DNA of 64,000 nt, from the NCBI GenBank assembly GCA_038326025.1, contig JBBQJP010000008.1, forward strand, positions 1 through 64,000, read 5' to 3'. Below, in pieces: positions 52,483-61,371 of this stretch; positions within the stretch are counted from its first letter, which is position 1, and each line of letters opens with the position of its first letter. The stretch comes from CAISIP01 sp038326025. Lineage in GTDB: Bacteria > Pseudomonadota > Gammaproteobacteria > Burkholderiales > Burkholderiaceae_C. A program made the position numbers and the translations under genes. A model generated the notes under the pieces. The model worked only from the letters and a program-made list of their open reading frames with translations, was not told where the DNA came from and did not search any database.

Positions 52483-53649
52483 TCAGACCGATGCCAGCGG
52501 TTGCACATCCACCCAGCGCCGTTCCTTCCAGCTCTCCAAGGCTGCCTCGACCAGCTGCACGCCCTTGGCGCCTTCAGGCAGAGTCCAGCGATAGGGTGCG
52601 TCCTCGACCACGTGGCGGATGAAGTGCTCCCACTGGATCTTGAAGCCGTTCTCGTGGACCTGCGTGTCTGGTATTTCCTGCCATTGGTCCAAGAAGTTCA
52701 TGGTCTGCTTCTCGTCAGGGTTCCAGACCGGACGCGGTGTTGCCACGCGGCTTTGCGCACGGCAACTTGACAGGCCGGCCACAGCCGAGCCGTGGGTGCC
52801 GTCGACATGGAAGGTCACCAGGTCATCGCGGCGCACGCGTGTCGCCCACGACATATTGAGCTGCGCGATCACGGGTTCGCCGTTGTGACCTACCAGTTGC
52901 GCCGTGGCATAGGCGGCGTCGTCGGCGGTGCAGGCGTATTCCTGGCCGGCTTCATCCCAGCGCGTCGGGATGTGCGTGGTCCCCAGGCAGGAAACCGACT
53001 TCACTTCACCGAACAGGTTGTCCAGCACATAGCGCCAGTGGCACATCATGTCCAGGATCATGCCGCCGCCGTCTTCCTTGCGGTAGTTCCAGCTCGGACG
53101 CTGGATCGGCTGCAGGTCGCCTTCAAAGACCCAGTAGCCGAACTCCAGGCGCACCGACAACATGCGCCCGAAAAAACCGGCGCGGCGCAACATGTCGAGC
53201 TTGCGCAGGCCCGGCAGGAACAGCTTGTCTTGTACGGCGCCATGCTTGAGACCGGACGACTGCGCCAGCCGCGCAATCTCCACCGCTTCGTTCAGGTTGG
53301 TTGCAATGGGCTTCTCGCAATACACGTGTTTGCCGGCGCGGATCGCCTTGGCCAGCAGCGTAGGACGCATCTGTGTCGTGCCGGCATCAAAGAACACCGT
53401 GTCTGTCTTGTTGGCCAGTGCAGCATCCAGGTCTGTGCCCCAGCGCGCGATGCTGTGTGCCTTGGCCAGCGCCTCTATCTTCTCGGCATTACGCCCGATG
53501 AGGATCGGGTCGGGCATGACGGTGTCGCCGTTGGCCAAGCGCACGCCGCCCTGGTTGCGGATGGCGATGATGGAGCGGATCAGGTGCTGGTTCATGCCCA
53601 TGCGTCCGGTGACGCCGTGCATGATGAGGCCGAGGGTTTGTTGTGCCAT
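52483..53649 (-). CDS. Gfo/Idh/MocA-family oxidoreductase
   Basis: A 388-residue NAD(P)-dependent dehydrogenase. The N-terminal Rossmann region GVTGRMGMNQHLIRSI and VYCEKPIATNLNEAVEIA (catalytic Lys of the EKP motif) define the family; the C-terminal substrate domain holds DMMCHWRYVLDNLFGEV with a likely catalytic His. Such enzymes oxidise sugars, inositols or their derivatives. It precedes the DUF993 and isomerase genes by 64 bp. Members of this subgroup commonly occur with DUF993, which supports one catabolic pathway. Confidence 0.92.
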   Translation of the reverse strand: MAQQTLGLIMHGVTGRMGMNQHLIRSIIAIRNQGGVRLANGDTVMPDPILIGRNAEKIEALAKAHSIARWGTDLDAALANKTDTVFFDAGTTQMRPTLLAKAIRAGKHVYCEKPIATNLNEAVEIARLAQSSGLKHGAVQDKLFLPGLRKLDMLRRAGFFGRMLSVRLEFGYWVFEGDLQPIQRPSWNYRKEDGGGMILDMMCHWRYVLDNLFGEVKSVSCLGTTHIPTRWDEAGQEYACTADDAAYATAQLVGHNGEPVIAQLNMSWATRVRRDDLVTFHVDGTHGSAVAGLSSCRAQSRVATPRPVWNPDEKQTMNFLDQWQEIPDTQVHENGFKIQWEHFIRHVVEDAPYRWTLPEGAKGVQLVEAALESWKERRWVDVQPLASV

Positions 53650-53679
53650 GAAAGTACTCTTTGAAAGCAGTTAGGAAAT

Positions 53680-54049
53680 TGTTTGCAGGTCGTCCCATTG
53701 CGGCGTCGCGGCGTGTGCGAAGCCTGCAGGCCTTGCGCGAGACGCCGCGATAACCCAACGCGAGGCCGCGTTCCAGCACGTCGTCCTGGTCGTCGGATTC
53801 GTCCAGGAGCACCGGATCCGTTATGCCATTCTGCGCATGGGTGAACTGCGGTGATTTATCGAACCACTTGGGCACCAACAACTCGGCACTGGCGCCACTG
53901 AACCTGCGCCCGCCGATTTCCAGCTCAACACGGACAAACGCCTGCGGACATTGCGTCACCGTAGCTGCGCCGAAACGAAACGGCAGGCGCATCGTGACCG
54001 GGCGCTCGAACAGCGCCACCGATCGCAGCTGCGACAACACCGTGGTCAC
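53680..54049 (-). pseudogene. Enolase/mandelate-racemase-like gene, internally deleted
   Basis: From a GTG at 54049 the reading VTTVLSQLRSVALFERPVTM, LPFRFGAATVTQCPQAFVRV and GASAELLVPKWFDKSPQFT matches the N-terminal 75 residues of an enolase-superfamily group. It then jumps directly to LLDESDDQDDVLERGLALGYRGVSRKAC, which belongs near the middle to end of such proteins, and runs out of frame with no proper end. Roughly two thirds of the gene is missing. It lies between the TIM-barrel isomerase and the Gfo/Idh gene, where a sugar-acid dehydratase or epimerase step would fit. Confidence 0.7.
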
Positions 54050-54104
54050 TGGAGCACCCTGCGGCTGCGCATTGCGGGATTCGCCTTGGGAGCGGCGCCG
54101 TGGC

Positions 54105-54935
54105 TCATGCCAGGCTGGCCCAGGTCGCACGCAGGTAGCCCGCGCTGTATGCCGCGCAGGCCGGCCCGTCAGGCTGGTAGATGAAGGGCTCCACCGCCAT
54201 CCAGCCCTGGTAACCCTTGTTACGCAGCACCTGCATTACCGGGCGCTGGGCTGTGTCGCCCTGGCCCGGGCCACGCCGGTTCTTGTCGTTGAATTGCACA
54301 TGGGCAATATGGCCGCTGTCCAGGAACCGAGCCAGAACTTCGTGCACGGGTTCGGACTCGGACTGCGATGCAGCGCTGACGTCGAGCATCGTGCGCAGCG
54401 CGGGCGAGTCGATCGCGTCGACCAGTGCCGCCGCCTGTGCCACGGTATTGATAACCGGGGTCTCCTGCGGCGACAGCGGCTCCAGGCAATACAACACACC
54501 CGCTTGCTGCGCGTGCGGTGCCAGTTGTGCGAGTGCGGCGCTCAGGCGCTCGGTAGCATCCAACACACTCTGACCGTTTTCGGGTGAGCGTTGGCGCGGC
54601 GAACCGTGCACCAGCACCTTGGCGCCGCAAGCAGCAGCAAAATCGATCAGCCGGCGCAGCAGATCGAGTGTCTTGGCCCTCAGCGCGGCGTCCGCGCAGA
54701 CCAGCGACAGGCCATCGGGTTTGACCAGCAGCCAGTGCAGGCCGGAAATGACCAAGCCGTGGTCGGCCGCAATGGCCTGATAGCGGCTGGCGTCGGCCGT
54801 GGTCAAAGTCTGGGGGTCATCGGCCAGCGTGAAGGGTGAGACTTCGAGGCCGGCATATCCGGCTGCAACTGCCCAAGCGCATTGCTGCGCAAATGGCATG
54901 GGTTGTAGTACCTCGTTGCAAAGGGCCAGTTTCAT
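54105..54935 (-). CDS. Sugar phosphate isomerase/epimerase-like TIM-barrel protein
   Basis: A 276-residue PF01261 TIM barrel, distinct from the one at 50317-51213. LALCNEVLQPMPFAQQCAWAVAAGYAGLEVSPF begins it; metal-ligand residues appear in VLYCLEPLSPQETPVINT, LRTMLDVSAA, HVQFNDKNRRGPGQG and WMAVEPFIY. The HVQFNDKN and GPG stretch is close to D-tagatose or D-psicose 3-epimerase-like enzymes. GGAG precedes the ATG at 54935. It is the first catabolic gene downstream of the TetR gene, so it may be under TetR control. Confidence 0.88.
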   Translation of the reverse strand: MKLALCNEVLQPMPFAQQCAWAVAAGYAGLEVSPFTLADDPQTLTTADASRYQAIAADHGLVISGLHWLLVKPDGLSLVCADAALRAKTLDLLRRLIDFAAACGAKVLVHGSPRQRSPENGQSVLDATERLSAALAQLAPHAQQAGVLYCLEPLSPQETPVINTVAQAAALVDAIDSPALRTMLDVSAASQSESEPVHEVLARFLDSGHIAHVQFNDKNRRGPGQGDTAQRPVMQVLRNKGYQGWMAVEPFIYQPDGPACAAYSAGYLRATWASLA

Positions 54936-55151
54936 GGAGTCTCCAGTGTGCCGTTTGCGCGACTCCTGGTGGCAAGGCTGTAGACCTTGACGCCGAGAGC
55001 GGAAAAGATCAACGCCGCCACACAGGCGGAAATGGGTCGGGGGAAGAAGGGTGTCAGGCTTGCGTCCGAAAAACACAAAGCGCGGCGCAGGTTTTTCGCG
55101 CACAGTTCTCTTGCAGGAAATGACGGTGCCATGGTCAATTTGTCGCGAACG

Positions 55152-55802
55152 TCAGTTTCTCAATACATAACCCAGGATCACGTCGGTCATGTGGGACAGG
55201 CGTTCGCCTTGGGCCTTTGGGGACATCAGGTCGCGTCCGAAGATGGCTGACAGGGTGTGGTTGTTTGACAGGTAGAAGTAGGACAGGCCGGCAATGGATA
55301 CATACAGCTGCAGCGGATCTACTCCGCCCCGGAAGTCGCCGCTGACACGCCCACGCTCCAAAATGGAACCCAGCGTGTCGATCAGCGGGGAATTCAGTTC
55401 ACGGGCACGTTTCGATTCCGCCAGATGGCGCGCCCGGTGCAGGTTGGCGCTGTTGAGCAGGGTGAGGAACTCCGGATGTTCGAGGTAATAGACCCAGGTG
55501 AACTCGACCAACCGCCGCAAGGCCTCAATCGGCGTCATGGTCAACAGGTTGAGCGTTCGTTCCTCCTCGCGAATGTGTTTGTAGGTTTGCTCCAGCACGG
55601 CCTGGAACAGCGCTTCCTTGTCGGTGAAGTAGTAGTAGATCAGCCGCTTGTTGACACCCGCGCGTTCCGCAATCTTTTCCATGCGTGCACCGCCAAGGCC
55701 GCTTTCGGAAAACTCGCCCTTGGCCGCCATCAGGATGGCTTGCTGGGTCCGTTCGGCATCACGGGTACGCGCGTCCGGCGGGTCGGTGTTGGCCTGGTTC
55801 AT
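55152..55802 (-). CDS. TetR-family transcriptional regulator
   Basis: A 216-residue repressor. The N-terminal helix-turn-helix reads RTQQAILMAAKGEFSESGLGGARMEKIAERAGVNKRLIYYYFTDKEALF, and the C-terminal domain (TetR_C_6-like, with NLHRARHLAESKRAREL and SIAGLSYFYLSNNHTL) binds an unknown ligand. A perfect 16-bp palindrome lies 12 bp upstream of its start codon, so autoregulation is likely. Position suggests control of the minus-strand isomerase, dehydrogenase and DUF993 genes. Related regulators sit with nitrogen-heterocycle or sugar catabolism genes. Confidence 0.9.
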   Translation of the reverse strand: MNQANTDPPDARTRDAERTQQAILMAAKGEFSESGLGGARMEKIAERAGVNKRLIYYYFTDKEALFQAVLEQTYKHIREEERTLNLLTMTPIEALRRLVEFTWVYYLEHPEFLTLLNSANLHRARHLAESKRARELNSPLIDTLGSILERGRVSGDFRGGVDPLQLYVSIAGLSYFYLSNNHTLSAIFGRDLMSPKAQGERLSHMTDVILGYVLRN

Positions 55803-55813
55803 GGCCTGAATAC

Positions 55814-55829
55814 TTCACCAATTGGTGAA
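55814..55829. promoter_or_regulatory. 16-bp palindromic TetR operator
   Basis: TTCACCAATTGGTGAA is a perfect 8+8 palindrome 12-27 bp upstream of the TetR start codon, the usual place for an auto-operator. It differs from the palindrome at 4474. Confidence 0.75.
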
Positions 55830-56049
55830 TTAGTGTAATCGGGAATTACCCTGAATGCGAGCCGCCCGTGGTCGTCAGCGGGCGACTTGTGCGGAGTCCG
55901 TTGGGTATTGAGGATGGCCTGGCGCATTCAAAGTGGCTATCTGAACCGATGCGTTTGACCGTCAGGGTGAGTGGGCGCTGTCAGTCGCGCAGCCTCCGAT
56001 CTGATGGTTCAGGTCGAACCACCGCCATGCCTGGCAAGTCGGTGGCGCG

Positions 56050-57636
56050 TCAGCGCACGTTCATCCACTTGAACAGCATGAAGCCATCTGCGCGCTGGTA
56101 GGCGTCGATGGTTTTTTTCATGCCCCAGGACAAGGTCTGCTGGTGCAGCGGGATGTGGCCAATGTCGTCGGCGTGCAATTGCAGCGCTTCCTTGATCATC
56201 GCGTTGCGTTTGACTTGGTCGAGTTCGGACTGGATCTTTGCGGTTAGCTCGTCAAGTTTCGGATTGCTGTACGCACCGAAGTTCCAGCTACCCTGGTTGC
56301 CGGACGGCGTGGCCAGCACGGTGAAGAGCAGGTTGTGCGCGTCGTAACCCGCAGGCGACCAACCCAGCATGAAGAAGCCCATCTCGCGCTTGAGGCCCTT
56401 GGGGAAATAGGTGGTCTTGGACTCGGCCTGCAGCTTGATCTTGATGCCGGCCTTGGCCAGGTTGGCGGCAATCGCCTGACAAATCTCCGAGTCGTTCACA
56501 TATCGGTCGTTCGGGCAGTTCATGCCGACTTCGAAACCGTTCGGGTATCCGGCATCGGCGAGCAGTTTCTTCGATACAGCCAGATCAAACGCAAGCCGCG
56601 GCTCCATGTCGGCCGAGTAGCCCTGAATGCCATTGGCGATCATCGCGCCGGTGGGCTTGGAGGCGTTGCGCATGATCTGCGTCTTGATGGTCTGGATGTC
56701 GATCGCCTGGTAGAAGGCCTGGCGCACGCGCTTGTCCTTGAACGGGTTCTTGTCGGTCACGCTAGACAACGGCAATACATCGCGCTTGTGGTCAAAGCCG
56801 AGAAAAATCACGCGTAACTCGGGGTTTTCCACAACCTGCAGCTTGGGCGAACTGTTCACGCGCGGAATGTCCTGCAGCGGTACGGGGTCGATCACATCGA
56901 CCTCGCCCGACAACAGCGCAGCGACACGTGTCGCGCTGTTTTCGATTGGTAGAAACACGACCTCGTCCAGATTGGTCTCGAACTTGTTCCACCAGCTTGG
57001 CGAACGCTGCAGCACGGTTTTCTGGCTGGGCTGGCGTTCGCGCACCTTGAACGGACCGGTTCCATTGGCCCGGAACGATGCGGCGTTCTCGATGCCTTTG
57101 CGCCGATCGACAGGGCGCGTGGCCTGATTGCCCTCGGCCCATTTGCGATTCATGATCAGAACGTTGGTCAGCAGTTCCGGCAGGATCGGATTCGGTGCCG
57201 AGGTCTCCAGCTCGACGACAAAATCCGACACCTTGCGGATGGTCTTGACCGATGCCAGTTGCGACTTGATGTCGGATCCTTCGCCGCGCGCACGCTCGAG
57301 CGAGAACACCACGTCGTCAGCAGAGAACGGCGCACCGTCGTGAAACGTCACATTGCGGCGCAATTCGAAGCGCCAGGTGTTGGGGCCGGTGGCCTTCCAG
57401 GCCGTGGCCAGGGACGGCGTCAGCTTGAGGTCCTTGCCGCGGGTCGCCAGCGCCTCGAACACATTGTTCAGAAACGATAACTGCACCGCCTCGTTGAAGG
57501 AATGCGGGTCGAGCGACAGTACATCGCCCTGGTTGGCAACCCGCACGGTGGTGGCCATGCTCAGGGTGCAGCTCAGCGCCAGTGCAACGGTGCCGATCAG
57601 TTTCAAGGGCGCGATGGGAGCGGGAAACCGTGACAT
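56050..57636 (-). CDS. ABC transporter solute-binding protein, family 5 (peptide/nickel/glycoside type)
   Basis: A 528-residue periplasmic binding protein of the DppA/OppA class. The signal peptide ends near ALSCTLSMA, followed by TTVRVANQGDVLSLDPHSFNE, the family start. GPNTWRFELRRNVTFHDGAPFSADDVVFSLERA and ADAGYPNGFEVGMNCPNDRY are typical. The start MSRFPAPIAPLK at 57636 puts a basic residue before the hydrophobic run; the longer reading does not. No permease or ATPase gene is found on either side in the window, so it is an orphan or relies on a distant transporter. The neighbouring sulfatase may release its ligand. Confidence 0.9.
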   Translation of the reverse strand: MSRFPAPIAPLKLIGTVALALSCTLSMATTVRVANQGDVLSLDPHSFNEAVQLSFLNNVFEALATRGKDLKLTPSLATAWKATGPNTWRFELRRNVTFHDGAPFSADDVVFSLERARGEGSDIKSQLASVKTIRKVSDFVVELETSAPNPILPELLTNVLIMNRKWAEGNQATRPVDRRKGIENAASFRANGTGPFKVRERQPSQKTVLQRSPSWWNKFETNLDEVVFLPIENSATRVAALLSGEVDVIDPVPLQDIPRVNSSPKLQVVENPELRVIFLGFDHKRDVLPLSSVTDKNPFKDKRVRQAFYQAIDIQTIKTQIMRNASKPTGAMIANGIQGYSADMEPRLAFDLAVSKKLLADAGYPNGFEVGMNCPNDRYVNDSEICQAIAANLAKAGIKIKLQAESKTTYFPKGLKREMGFFMLGWSPAGYDAHNLLFTVLATPSGNQGSWNFGAYSNPKLDELTAKIQSELDQVKRNAMIKEALQLHADDIGHIPLHQQTLSWGMKKTIDAYQRADGFMLFKWMNVR

Positions 57637-57692
57637 GGTGGTTCTTTTCGTAAGTGTGTCAATGATCGTAGCATCGACCAATGACGCGGTTG

Positions 57693-59210
57693 TCAGGGCA
57701 CCGGGAACCGCGCCCTGCGCTCCAGGTCGTCCAGGTCGATGTGGTTGCGCATGTATTGTTCGCTGGCATCGACCATCGGCTGGTGATCCCAGCTGGTGAG
57801 TCTGCCTTTGCGCAGTGATGCGTAGACCAGGCGGCGGCGGCGCTGGCTGTCCAGCACCCGCGCGTTGAGTGCTGGCAGGTCCCAGCGGCGTGCGACTTCA
57901 TCGCGCAATGCCGCAACCCGTTCCTGATGCTGCGGCGCCAGCGCCAGATTGTTTAACTCCTGTGGGTCGGCCTGAATATCGAACAGCAGGTCCGGGTCCT
58001 GCGGCGCGTGGATGAACTTGTAGCGACCGCGCCGGATCATCACCACAGTTTCGCGCGTGCCTTCGGCCATGTATTCGCCGATCACTTCGTCGTGCCCACT
58101 TGGGTCGCCACGCAGATGGGGCATCAGCGAACGGCCGTCGATCGGCAGAATCGGGTCCATCGTGCCGCCGGCCAGCTCGACGAACGTGGGCAGCAGGTCG
58201 ATGGTGGACACGCTGGCATCGACCCGACCCGGCTTGATCCGTCCCGGCGCACAGACCACCATCGGCACCCGCGCCGAGGCCTCGAACCAGTGCATCTTGT
58301 ACCAAAGGCCGCGCTCGCCCAGCATGTCGCCGTGGTCGCCGGAGAATACGACGATGGTGTTGTCCTGCAGGCCGCAGTCCGCCAAAGTTTTCATCAGCTT
58401 GCCGATGTTGACGTCGATGTAGCTGCAGGCACCGAAGTAGGCGCGCCGTGCCCGCCGGATGGCCTCGGCCGGCATGGTTTTTCCCCACAGGTCAATCACT
58501 TCGAGGATGCGCCGGGAGTGCGGATCCTGCTCCGCCTGGTCGATCTCCACCGCTGGCATGGGCGTGTCCACGCCATCGTACAGGTTCCAGAACTCGGACG
58601 GAATCGTGTAGGGGTCGTGTGGGTGGGTCATCGACACGGTCAGGCAGAACGGCTGATTCGGGGTGTTGCGCACATGGTCGAACAGGTACTGGTTGGCCTT
58701 GAACACCACCTCCTCGTCGAAATCAAGCTGGTTCGAGCGCACGCAGGGTCCGGCTTGCAGTACCGACGACATGTTGTGGTACCAGCTGGCGCGTTCATCG
58801 GGCGCGTCCCAGTTCACCGCCCAGCCGTAATCGGCCGGGTAGATGTCGCTGGTGAGGCGCTGTTCGTAGCCATGAAGCTGGTCGGGGCCGCAGAAATGCA
58901 TCTTGCCCGACAAGGCCGTGTGGTAGCCCAGCGCACGCAGGTAGTGGGCATAGGTCGGCACATCGGCAGCGAAGTCCGCCGCATTGTCAAAGGCGCCGAT
59001 GCGCGACGGCAACTGGCCACTGACCAGGCTGAAACGCGACGGCGCGCACAACGGGCTGTTGCAATACGCCGAGTCGAACACGACGCCTTCGCGTGCCAGT
59101 CGCGTAAGGTGCGGCATTTGGATCGGCGATGCCGGGTCATGCAGGGGCAGCAGCGGCGCGGCCATCTGGTCGGCCATGATGAAAAGGATGTTGGGGCGGC
59201 TTGTGGTCAT
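57693..59210 (-). CDS. Choline-sulfatase-like enzyme (BetC type)
   Basis: A 505-residue cytosolic sulfatase with no signal peptide. The active-site motif LCAPSRFSLVSGQLPSR places the formylglycine precursor at Cys55. YCNSPLCAPSR, YAHYLRALGYHTALSGKMHFCGPDQLHGYEQRLTSDIYPADYGW and the late DHGDMLGERGLWYKMHWFE are shared with choline sulfatases, which release choline for glycine betaine synthesis. No betaine-synthesis genes adjoin it, so the substrate could differ. Its cysteine must be modified by an FGE, for which the gene at 778-1860 is the only candidate in the window. A truncated LysR-type gene, the usual divergent regulator, lies just upstream. Confidence 0.88.
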   Translation of the reverse strand: MTTSRPNILFIMADQMAAPLLPLHDPASPIQMPHLTRLAREGVVFDSAYCNSPLCAPSRFSLVSGQLPSRIGAFDNAADFAADVPTYAHYLRALGYHTALSGKMHFCGPDQLHGYEQRLTSDIYPADYGWAVNWDAPDERASWYHNMSSVLQAGPCVRSNQLDFDEEVVFKANQYLFDHVRNTPNQPFCLTVSMTHPHDPYTIPSEFWNLYDGVDTPMPAVEIDQAEQDPHSRRILEVIDLWGKTMPAEAIRRARRAYFGACSYIDVNIGKLMKTLADCGLQDNTIVVFSGDHGDMLGERGLWYKMHWFEASARVPMVVCAPGRIKPGRVDASVSTIDLLPTFVELAGGTMDPILPIDGRSLMPHLRGDPSGHDEVIGEYMAEGTRETVVMIRRGRYKFIHAPQDPDLLFDIQADPQELNNLALAPQHQERVAALRDEVARRWDLPALNARVLDSQRRRRLVYASLRKGRLTSWDHQPMVDASEQYMRNHIDLDDLERRARFPVP

Positions 59211-59314
59211 GATCAGGACTCTGGTGGGCTTATCGATGCCGGAACACAGTCGCCGATGATGGTGTTGAATCCACCCTTTGTAAACCCGGATTTCCTACAT
59301 GTTTTCGAAATGCT

Positions 59315-59500
59315 GTGCGTGTGTCAAATACCTTGCCCTCGCTGAAGCTGTTGCATGTGTTCGAGGCCTGCGACCGCGGCCAGGGATTCACCGCGGCGGC
59401 AGCCGAATGGGGCATGACGCAGCTGGCGGTGAGCCAGCAAATGCAACGGTTGGAATGTGAAACAGGGCGTGGCCATCGGCTGGCGCCATCTGGTGGATTG
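59315..59500 (+). pseudogene. LysR-family regulator, N-terminal stub
   Basis: LPSLKLLHVFEACDRGQGFTAAAAEWGMTQLAVSQQMQRLE is a clear LysR helix-turn-helix start, divergent from the choline-sulfatase gene as is usual for its regulator. After about 60 residues the homology stops and the remaining 240 residues are absent, with the following gene beginning at 59551. The sulfatase has therefore lost its likely regulator, or that function has moved elsewhere. Confidence 0.75.
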
Positions 59501-59550
59501 GTTACTTTTGAAGCGTCCAGGCGCGCAGGACCACACGGTAGACTTCCCCC

Positions 59551-61371
59551 ATGGCTGAGTCGACAATCCCCGACGAGCGCGTCCTGGATGTCTTGCGCGC
59601 CAGTGCTGTGTTCGGCAGCCTGGACGAGGCCGTGCTGCAGGACCTGCGGCGCCTGCTCGTGCTCCAGGTTGTGCCAGGGGGGCATATCGTCTACCGCGAG
59701 GGCGATCAGGCCAACACCATGTTCTTCCTGATCAGCGGCCGGTTGCGGGTTTCGCGTCGTGGCCCCGCTGGCGATTTGCAACTCTACAACGAGATCCAGC
59801 CCGGCGAAAGTGTCGGCGAAGCCGGTCTGATCCTGCAGCAACCCCGTGCGGCCGACATCACCGCCTTGCGCGACTCGACCGTGGCTATGCTCAGCCGCAG
59901 CGATTTCGAACGCTTGCTGGTGCTGCATCCGTTGCCACTCAATCAGGTGTTTGCGCGCGCCATCTACAACCATATGCGCCGTGCGTCGCAAATGGTCGAG
60001 CGGCGTCATGCTCAGATTTTTGTCGTGCTTCCGATGCAGGACGGTGCCGATGCGCGCGCGGTGTCGGTTTGTCTCACCCAGGCCTTTGCCACGGTGGGTC
60101 GGGCCTTTCATGTCACGCCGCAGCATGAACCGGCGCCAGACCGGGTTGTCACGGGCGTATGGCAGGGCAAGGACCGTTATGACGAACTCGAAGAGCAATA
60201 CGACTTTCTGATCTATCAGGGCGACAACGCATCGAGTGCCTGGAACCGGCGCGCTTTTCGCCAGGCCGACCAGGTGGTGTTTGTCACGCACGCGGACGCT
60301 TCTACGCCACTGGTCGAAATCGAGCAACAACTGCAGTCGGAGCCCGGCTTCGACTTGAAGCGCAAGCACCTGGTGGTGATGCACCCCAGCACCGCGACCG
60401 AACCGACCGCTGTCGCACGCTGGCAGCAGGGGCGAGACTATGAGCGCATCTATCCGATGCGCGCCAGCCATGCGCCGGACTTCGAGCGGTTGGCACGTTT
60501 TCTTCAAGGCAGGGCCGTGGGTGTTGTGCTCGGCGGAGGCGGTGCCAGGGGCTTTGCCCATCTGGGTGTACTGCGCGCGCTAGAGCAATCGGGCATATCA
60601 ATCGACCTGATCGGCGGAAACAGCATGGGTGCGTTGATTGGCGCGCAATATGCCTGCGATGTGCCACTGGACACCATCCGTGAGCGGACGGTGCGTTTTG
60701 CGCGGGGTGGCGAGCGGCCGACGATCCCGGTCATCTCGCTCGTGTCGGGCCGTCGCGTCGAGCGTGACCTGCGCCGCATGTTTGGCGAGCGCACGGTGGA
60801 CCAGTTGTGGCGCCCGTTTTTTGCGGCCGCTTGCAATCTCAGCCGGGCCTGCACCATTGCACAGGACAGCGGGCCATTGTGGCGCGCCGTGCTGGCCAGC
60901 AATTCGCCGGCCGGCCTGTTTCCACCGGTGCTGCACCAGGGAGACCTGCTGGTGGACGGCGCCATTCTCGAGAATGTTCCGGTGGCGGCGATGCGCGCGC
61001 GCCTGGGTACGCCGCTGGAAAAGCGCCATGGCAACGGCACCATCATCGCGATCGATGTCGACGTGCGTGACTACATGGGGGTCGATCCCTCAATGACGCG
61101 CCTGTCGGTGCGCAGCACCTTGCGTGGCCTGCTGCGCTGGGGTGTGACCGCGCCGCCTGGAATTGGCGACATCCTGTACCGGGCCAGTCATATCGGCGGG
61201 CTGCACCAGCGTGCACGCACGATTGCACAATCGGATCACTACCTGGAGCCGCCGGTGGGGTCGTTCGCGCGGATGGGGTATGGCCGCGCTGCGCAGATTG
61301 CCGAGGTTGGCTATCGGTACGCCATGCAGGAGATCGCGACCTGGAATGCCGCCATCGGGGAGACGGGATGA
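59551..61371 (+). CDS. Patatin-like phospholipase with N-terminal cyclic-nucleotide-binding domain (NTE type)
   Basis: A 606-residue protein. Residues about 15-130 form a cNMP-binding domain (VPGGHIVYREGDQANTMFFLISGRLRVS, GESVGEAGLILQQPRAADITA), and residues 322-500 form a patatin domain with oxyanion hole GGGGARG (328-334), nucleophile Ser358 in GNSMG and catalytic Asp469 in DGA. This is the organisation of neuropathy-target-esterase-type lysophospholipases, acting on membrane lipids under nucleotide control. Its stop codon overlaps the NRPS start (ATGA), so it is co-translated with the NRPS. A role in supplying acyl chains or modifying the lipopeptide is inference. Confidence 0.9.
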   Translation: MAESTIPDERVLDVLRASAVFGSLDEAVLQDLRRLLVLQVVPGGHIVYREGDQANTMFFLISGRLRVSRRGPAGDLQLYNEIQPGESVGEAGLILQQPRAADITALRDSTVAMLSRSDFERLLVLHPLPLNQVFARAIYNHMRRASQMVERRHAQIFVVLPMQDGADARAVSVCLTQAFATVGRAFHVTPQHEPAPDRVVTGVWQGKDRYDELEEQYDFLIYQGDNASSAWNRRAFRQADQVVFVTHADASTPLVEIEQQLQSEPGFDLKRKHLVVMHPSTATEPTAVARWQQGRDYERIYPMRASHAPDFERLARFLQGRAVGVVLGGGGARGFAHLGVLRALEQSGISIDLIGGNSMGALIGAQYACDVPLDTIRERTVRFARGGERPTIPVISLVSGRRVERDLRRMFGERTVDQLWRPFFAAACNLSRACTIAQDSGPLWRAVLASNSPAGLFPPVLHQGDLLVDGAILENVPVAAMRARLGTPLEKRHGNGTIIAIDVDVRDYMGVDPSMTRLSVRSTLRGLLRWGVTAPPGIGDILYRASHIGGLHQRARTIAQSDHYLEPPVGSFARMGYGRAAQIAEVGYRYAMQEIATWNAAIGETG

